This document shows, piece after piece, positions 60,509 to 64,000 of a stretch of DNA of 64,000 nucleotides. The first letter of the stretch is position 1. Each line of letters starts with the position of its first letter. A program made the translations under genes and the position numbers. Where the stretch lies: assembly GCA_965219175.1 (NCBI GenBank), contig CBDCNI010000001.1, positions 372,001 to 436,000 on the forward strand. Direction: 5' to 3'. This DNA comes from JBBPZK01 sp965219175. Its GTDB lineage: Bacteria; Actinomycetota; Rubrobacteria; Rubrobacterales; Rubrobacteraceae. The notes beneath the pieces were generated by a model. The model saw only the letters and a program-made list of their open reading frames with translations, searched no databases and was not told the origin of the DNA.

Positions 60509-61261
60509 CTAGCTTTTCCCTTTGCTCTTGGGTATCTTGAAACCGGGGATGACGCCGAAGGTGGGTACGCCGGAGATTTGCTCCACTTCCTCCGGAGATC
60601 TCCAGCTATCGTCCAGGTATTCCAGCAGAAACGCCAGAAATATTCCGAGAATTGCTCCCAGGATCAGGGCCAACGCCCCGTAGAGCAGCGGCTTGGGACT
60701 GGAGGGGCTCTGCGGCGGGACGGCACTCTCCCACATCTTGGCGGTTATGCCCGTGCCGGTGCTTACTTGCGAAACCTTCTTCGAGAACTGTTCCCCGACG
60801 CTGTTGGCGATCTGCGCGGCTCTCTGTGGATCGGGATCGGTATAGGTGACGTCCACGAATTGCGTAGTGGCGCTCTGCGCGGCCGTCAGGTTTTTGAGAA
60901 GGTCCCCCGGAGACATCGATAGTTTTTGCTGCTGGATCACACCGTCAGCCACCGACCGCGTGCCGACCGCTTCCGCCATGGTCGCCGTCACGTCCTGAAG
61001 CCCCTGAACGTTGGCCCCGAGGTTGGAGCCTCCCGCATCGCCCCCCTGCTTCTGGCCGATCAATATCTTTATGGACGCCTTGTATTCCGGAGTTTGGAAG
61101 AAGAGAGTGTATCCTAAGGCCAGGCCTGTAAGTACGAGAGCCGACAGCAGGATCACCCACAGCCGTCGTCTCATAACATCCAACAGGTCTCTTAGAGAGA
61201 GAACGTACTCGCCCTCATGGGCTTCTTGAGTAGTGTTTATCAGAGGGCTTTCGTTGTTCAC
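60509..61261 (-). CDS. Wzz/CpsC-like polysaccharide chain-length determinant
   Basis: 250 residues from GTG 61261. Two membrane helices: about 37-57 (VILLSALVLTGLALGYTLFF) and about 195-215 (LLYGALALILGAILGIFLAF), with an extracytoplasmic coiled part between. The region after helix 2 (YLDDSWRSPEEVEQISGVPT) is the typical contact with the tyrosine kinase. It sets chain length in Wzy-dependent polysaccharide synthesis. Confidence 0.9.
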   Translation of the reverse strand: MNNESPLINTTQEAHEGEYVLSLRDLLDVMRRRLWVILLSALVLTGLALGYTLFFQTPEYKASIKILIGQKQGGDAGGSNLGANVQGLQDVTATMAEAVGTRSVADGVIQQQKLSMSPGDLLKNLTAAQSATTQFVDVTYTDPDPQRAAQIANSVGEQFSKKVSQVSTGTGITAKMWESAVPPQSPSSPKPLLYGALALILGAILGIFLAFLLEYLDDSWRSPEEVEQISGVPTFGVIPGFKIPKSKGKS

Positions 61262-61438
61262 GGTGACTGGTGTTCTCCTTGCTCCAGTTGGTCAGCCTGC
61301 GTCGCGCTCGCGGGACAAGATCTCAGCGCTGCACACAATACTCTCTGCAAGCCAGCGGTAATTTTATCAGTCTGTTCGTCTTGTTTGTCCGGGCACAAGG
61401 TACTTTCGGGGTACTATTTTCGGTTGCCCGCCAAATTC

Positions 61439-61468
61439 TTTACACTCACCTCTCGTACCGTATATCAT
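61439..61468 (+). promoter_or_regulatory. Putative promoter of the polysaccharide ligase gene
   Basis: TTTACA (61439-61444) and TATATC or TATCAT (61461-61468) with a spacer of 16 or 18 bases. The 333-base gap 61262-61594 has no gene; this is the best signal in it. The leader would be about 120 bases. Confidence 0.4.
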
Positions 61469-61594
61469 CGGGCCGGTGTAGGGAAAAGTTTCCGTTTGGA
61501 GGTTCGTCTCTCTACCGCAGTGGACTTCCGAGCGCCACGCTGTATTGAGAGCGCCAAAAACAGATCTTCGGCCCGCGGCCCAGAGGGGTATTCG

Positions 61595-63913
61595 TTGAAG
61601 GATATGAAAATCAGTTACCTTGAGCGTACCGGTCGGCTTCCCGCGACCCTATCGCTTGCAGCAGTTGGCCTGATCGCCACCTGGATGGGCTTCGCGAGCG
61701 GCGGATACTTCACCGGTGACTGGTCGTTGGCGGCTCTTGTGCTCGCCCTCCTCATCCTCGTGAACTACGCTACCGGCGCTTTTAGGGGAGCGAGGCTGCG
61801 TTACGGAACCGTTGCGCTCGCCCTGTTCGGACTCTACGTCGCCTGGACGTTCGCTTCGATGTTGTGGTCGCCGAATCAGGGAAACGCATGGCTCGGCGCG
61901 GGTCAGACGCTACTGTATTTTCTGGCGATGTCGGTTGCCTGCTCGCTACTAGTAGTGGGGGCTTCGAGGCGTTGGGTGCTCGCCGCGATGACTCTCGGGC
62001 CGGCGGTCGTCGCCGTCTTCACCCTTTTGTCCGTACTGTCCGATCCCAGCCGGTTCTTCGTGAACGGGCGTTTGAACGGGACCGTCGGATATTACAATGC
62101 GGAGGCCGCTTTCCTCCTCGTACCCTTCTGGACGGCTGTTTATCTGGCCGGCTCCAGGCGCATCAACCCAGTTCTCAGGGGCCTCGTGCTGGCTGGGGCC
62201 GTCGTAAGCGCTGAGGTCGCCGTCCTCTCCCAGTCACGCGGTGCGCTGGTGGCAATGGCGTTCTCCCTGTTGGTTTTCTTCCTACTCTCCGGTCAAAGGC
62301 TGCGCGGTTTGATCTCTCTCCTGCCGGTCGTCGTCGCCCTGGTTCTTACCTTTCCCGGCCTCAACGAAGTCTACCTGACGTCCTTGAAGGGTGGCGACCT
62401 CACAGCGGCGCTCGGGCAGGTCGTCCCGACGGTGTTGCTGGTCTCGGCCGGCGCCGGTCTCTACGCTGTTGTATGGGGACTTATCGACCGGTGGTGGAGG
62501 CCGTCGGAGTTTGCGACGCGGGTCTCGGGTATAGTCGCGCTGGCGGCCGTTGTCGTCGTGGTCGCGGCTGGTATGTTCATCGTGACGGAGCGTGTCGGGA
62601 ACCCCGTGGATCTCGCGCAGCAGAAATGGGAAGCTTTCAAAACAAACGATACGACCGGCCAGCAGCAGAGCCGCTACCTGAGCGCCTCCGGACAGGGGCG
62701 TTACTCACTCTGGAAGATAGCGTGGAAGGACTTTGCGTCCCATCCCGTTCTCGGCGTTGGGACCCAGAACTATGAAGCCACCTACTACCAAAAGCGCGAG
62801 CAGACGAGTACTGGATCCGTCCGCCAGCCGCACATGCTTTCGCTGGAGGTACTAGGCGAGCGCGGTGTGGTCGGTGGCATCTTGTTCTTCGGGTTTTTGG
62901 GTGTCAGCCTGGCCGCCGGGTTGCGGGAAAGGTTCGGACGCCTCTCGTCGGAGGGGAAGGCTCAGGCGGGTGCTTTGATAGCTGCGATCTCCTACTGGTT
63001 CGTCCACTCCAGCGCCGACTGGTTCTGGCAGTTGCCGGCCGTGACGCTACCCGCGATGGTCTATCTCGGTATGCTCGTCACTCCCTGGCGCCGCAGCGAG
63101 ACCTCCCCGCTCGGGTGGCCGCTCCGCTCCGCCGGTATAGTCGTCGCGGTGCTCGCCCTGGTCGTCGTCGCCCCGCTCTACATAGCCAACCGCTACCTGA
63201 TTCAGACCTACGAGACCACCAACGCCGGCGAAGGTCTAGCTGCCATAAAGCGAGCCGAAATGTTCAATCCTCTGGATCCGCTGCTACGTCAGCGAGAGGC
63301 CGAGTTGGCGATTTTACTCAAAGATCCCAGACTCACCGAAAAAGCCTACCGTCAGTCCATAAAGCTGAACCCCGCACACTACGCTCCCTACACTCTCCTT
63401 GCCGTGTTCTATGAGCAGCAAAAGCAGTTCAGTAATGCTCTGTACTATTACCAGAAAGCCCTATCGCTCAACCCGCTCTCCCCCGAGTTGAACCGGCAGG
63501 AGATCGGGATTCTGGATCAGGTTCCGGGTAAGGACGTTACGGTCCGCTTTCTGGACGGAGTGAAAGCGAAGGGGAGCCTCGACCTCAAAATAGCGGACGC
63601 TCCGGGAGGCGGCGGAGATAGTCCCATACAAGCAGCCTCCACAACCTCTGGTAAGGACGGGGTACTCTACGCCTGGCCTGCCGACGTGAGGTCGCCGTTC
63701 TCAGCGCCCGGCGGTTCGGCCCCCGCCAAAGACATAGCTTTCCTCAACGGCAACGGTGAGATACTCGCTGTCAAGAGGCTTTCTGGTGCCGAACCCGTTC
63801 AGCCGTCAGGCTCCTACCGGCTTGCGATAGAAGCCAAGAGCGGCTTCTTCGAGAAAAACGGTATTGGTCCCGCGAGCCGGGTGGTTTTCGCAGCAAAAAG
63901 CCCCGGAGACTAA
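61595..63913 (+). CDS. O-antigen ligase/polymerase-family membrane protein with TPR repeats
   Basis: 772 residues from TTG 61595 (AGAGGGG before it); ATG 61604 is an alternative and the open frame upstream to 61217 is non-coding. About twelve membrane helices. The WaaL/Wzy domain has the typical GRYSLWKIAWKDFASHPVLG and the large loop (GTQNYEATYYQ, HMLSLEVLGERGVVGG). After the last helix comes a TPR-like region (about 560-650, AIKRAEMFNPLDPLLRQ, YYYQKALSLNPLSPELN) and a C-terminal Gly/Ser/Pro-rich domain. It polymerises or ligates polysaccharide, in keeping with Wzz and CpsD beside it. Confidence 0.9.
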   Translation: MKDMKISYLERTGRLPATLSLAAVGLIATWMGFASGGYFTGDWSLAALVLALLILVNYATGAFRGARLRYGTVALALFGLYVAWTFASMLWSPNQGNAWLGAGQTLLYFLAMSVACSLLVVGASRRWVLAAMTLGPAVVAVFTLLSVLSDPSRFFVNGRLNGTVGYYNAEAAFLLVPFWTAVYLAGSRRINPVLRGLVLAGAVVSAEVAVLSQSRGALVAMAFSLLVFFLLSGQRLRGLISLLPVVVALVLTFPGLNEVYLTSLKGGDLTAALGQVVPTVLLVSAGAGLYAVVWGLIDRWWRPSEFATRVSGIVALAAVVVVVAAGMFIVTERVGNPVDLAQQKWEAFKTNDTTGQQQSRYLSASGQGRYSLWKIAWKDFASHPVLGVGTQNYEATYYQKREQTSTGSVRQPHMLSLEVLGERGVVGGILFFGFLGVSLAAGLRERFGRLSSEGKAQAGALIAAISYWFVHSSADWFWQLPAVTLPAMVYLGMLVTPWRRSETSPLGWPLRSAGIVVAVLALVVVAPLYIANRYLIQTYETTNAGEGLAAIKRAEMFNPLDPLLRQREAELAILLKDPRLTEKAYRQSIKLNPAHYAPYTLLAVFYEQQKQFSNALYYYQKALSLNPLSPELNRQEIGILDQVPGKDVTVRFLDGVKAKGSLDLKIADAPGGGGDSPIQAASTTSGKDGVLYAWPADVRSPFSAPGGSAPAKDIAFLNGNGEILAVKRLSGAEPVQPSGSYRLAIEAKSGFFEKNGIGPASRVVFAAKSPGD

Positions 63914-63925
63914 ATCCCCGGGGCT
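63899..63925 (+). terminator. Intrinsic terminator-like hairpin after the ligase gene
   Basis: AGCCCCGG (63899-63906) and CCGGGGCT (63918-63925), perfect 8-bp stem, loop containing the TAA stop codon, followed by a T/C-rich tract. It can also serve the convergent gene on the minus strand. Confidence 0.75.
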
Positions 63926-63947
63926 CTGCCTTTCCCTTTCCCGTTGT

Positions 63948-64000
63948 CTAGTTGCTGTTGGTCCGGCGGAGCAGAAGCAGGCCGGTACCTACCAGCGCCG
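63948..64000 (-). CDS. C-terminal end of a membrane-anchored protein (5' end outside window)
   Basis: The minus frame ending with TAG at 63948-63950 reads ALVGTGLLLLRRTNSN. A hydrophobic stretch followed by Arg-Arg is like the end of sortase-anchored or other C-terminally anchored exported proteins. Only 16 codons are visible. Confidence 0.4.
   Translation of the reverse strand, partial: ALVGTGLLLLRRTNSN

Noticed and set aside
1..64000. CRISPR array, prophage or integrated plasmid
   Set aside because: No regularly spaced long direct repeats with unique spacers and no integrase or phage structural genes were seen. The phased 8-bp repeats are too short and too close for CRISPR.

Overview
The window looks like chromosomal DNA of a high-GC Actinobacterium of the Rubrobacter kind. 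This is an inference from gene content, not from a marker phylogeny. The pointers are an fhaA-fhaB-pstP-rodA-pbpA-pknB cell-envelope operon, opcA with zwf, a mycobacterial Sdh1-type succinate dehydrogenase, frequent TTG and GTG starts, and Firmicutes-like DnaD and DnaC/DnaI proteins, which most Actinobacteria lack. Genes are dense, often overlap by 1-8 bases, and lie on both strands.

Layout. 1-4.9 kb: 3' end of gyrA, a small unknown gene, a NYN-LOTUS RNA-binding protein and a frameshifted nucleotidyltransferase. 5-9.6 kb: rnpB, the sdh operon and tRNA-Gly. 9.6-20.6 kb: Nudix enzymes, an S9 peptidase, a CoaC-like decarboxylase, UppP, oxidoreductases and a beta-CASP nuclease fused to a long coiled coil. 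20.6-29.8 kb: a seven-gene minus-strand Ser/Thr phosphorylation and peptidoglycan-synthesis operon. 29.8-32.8 kb: tRNA-Leu, an Lrp-type sensor domain and an IS5-family element interrupted by an IS110-family element. 32.8-43.9 kb: a YbdK-type ligase, a TlpA/MauE redox pair, mutL, accBC, a DUF1385 protein and an ATP-grasp protein. 43.9-45.9 kb: a small accessory patch with an excisionase remnant and a Panacea-type toxin-antitoxin candidate. 45.9-50.8 kb: dnaD, a dnaC-like loader, a Rad52/DdrA-like annealing protein, and ssb after two other genes. 51-55.2 kb: gnd-zwf-opcA-pgl, the oxidative pentose phosphate module. 55.3-58.9 kb: an epimerase, a sulfur dioxygenase-like protein, a DsbA-like lipoprotein and CcdA. 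59-64 kb: a LuxR-type regulator and exopolysaccharide genes.

The most striking observation is the DsbA-like gene at 57274-58068. Its frame is open throughout except for one TGA exactly where the first cysteine of the CPFC active site belongs. A SECIS-like hairpin starts 14 bases after that TGA and its apical loop starts 21 bases after it. The best reading is a selenoprotein with a UPFC active site, made next to its likely CcdA reductase; a single-base error is the main alternative.

Other signals worth following are an 8-bp-phased CAGC repeat family just after five operon ends; the IS110 insertion in a G6 tract of the IS5 transposase, with a long 3' non-coding end that could encode a bridge RNA; the Panacea locus with an 11-bp hairpin at its gene junction; and the DnaD/DnaC/Rad52-like operon. 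Genes work together most clearly in envelope growth control (kinases, phosphatase, FHA proteins, RodA, PBP), NADPH supply, extracytoplasmic thiol chemistry and polysaccharide export.
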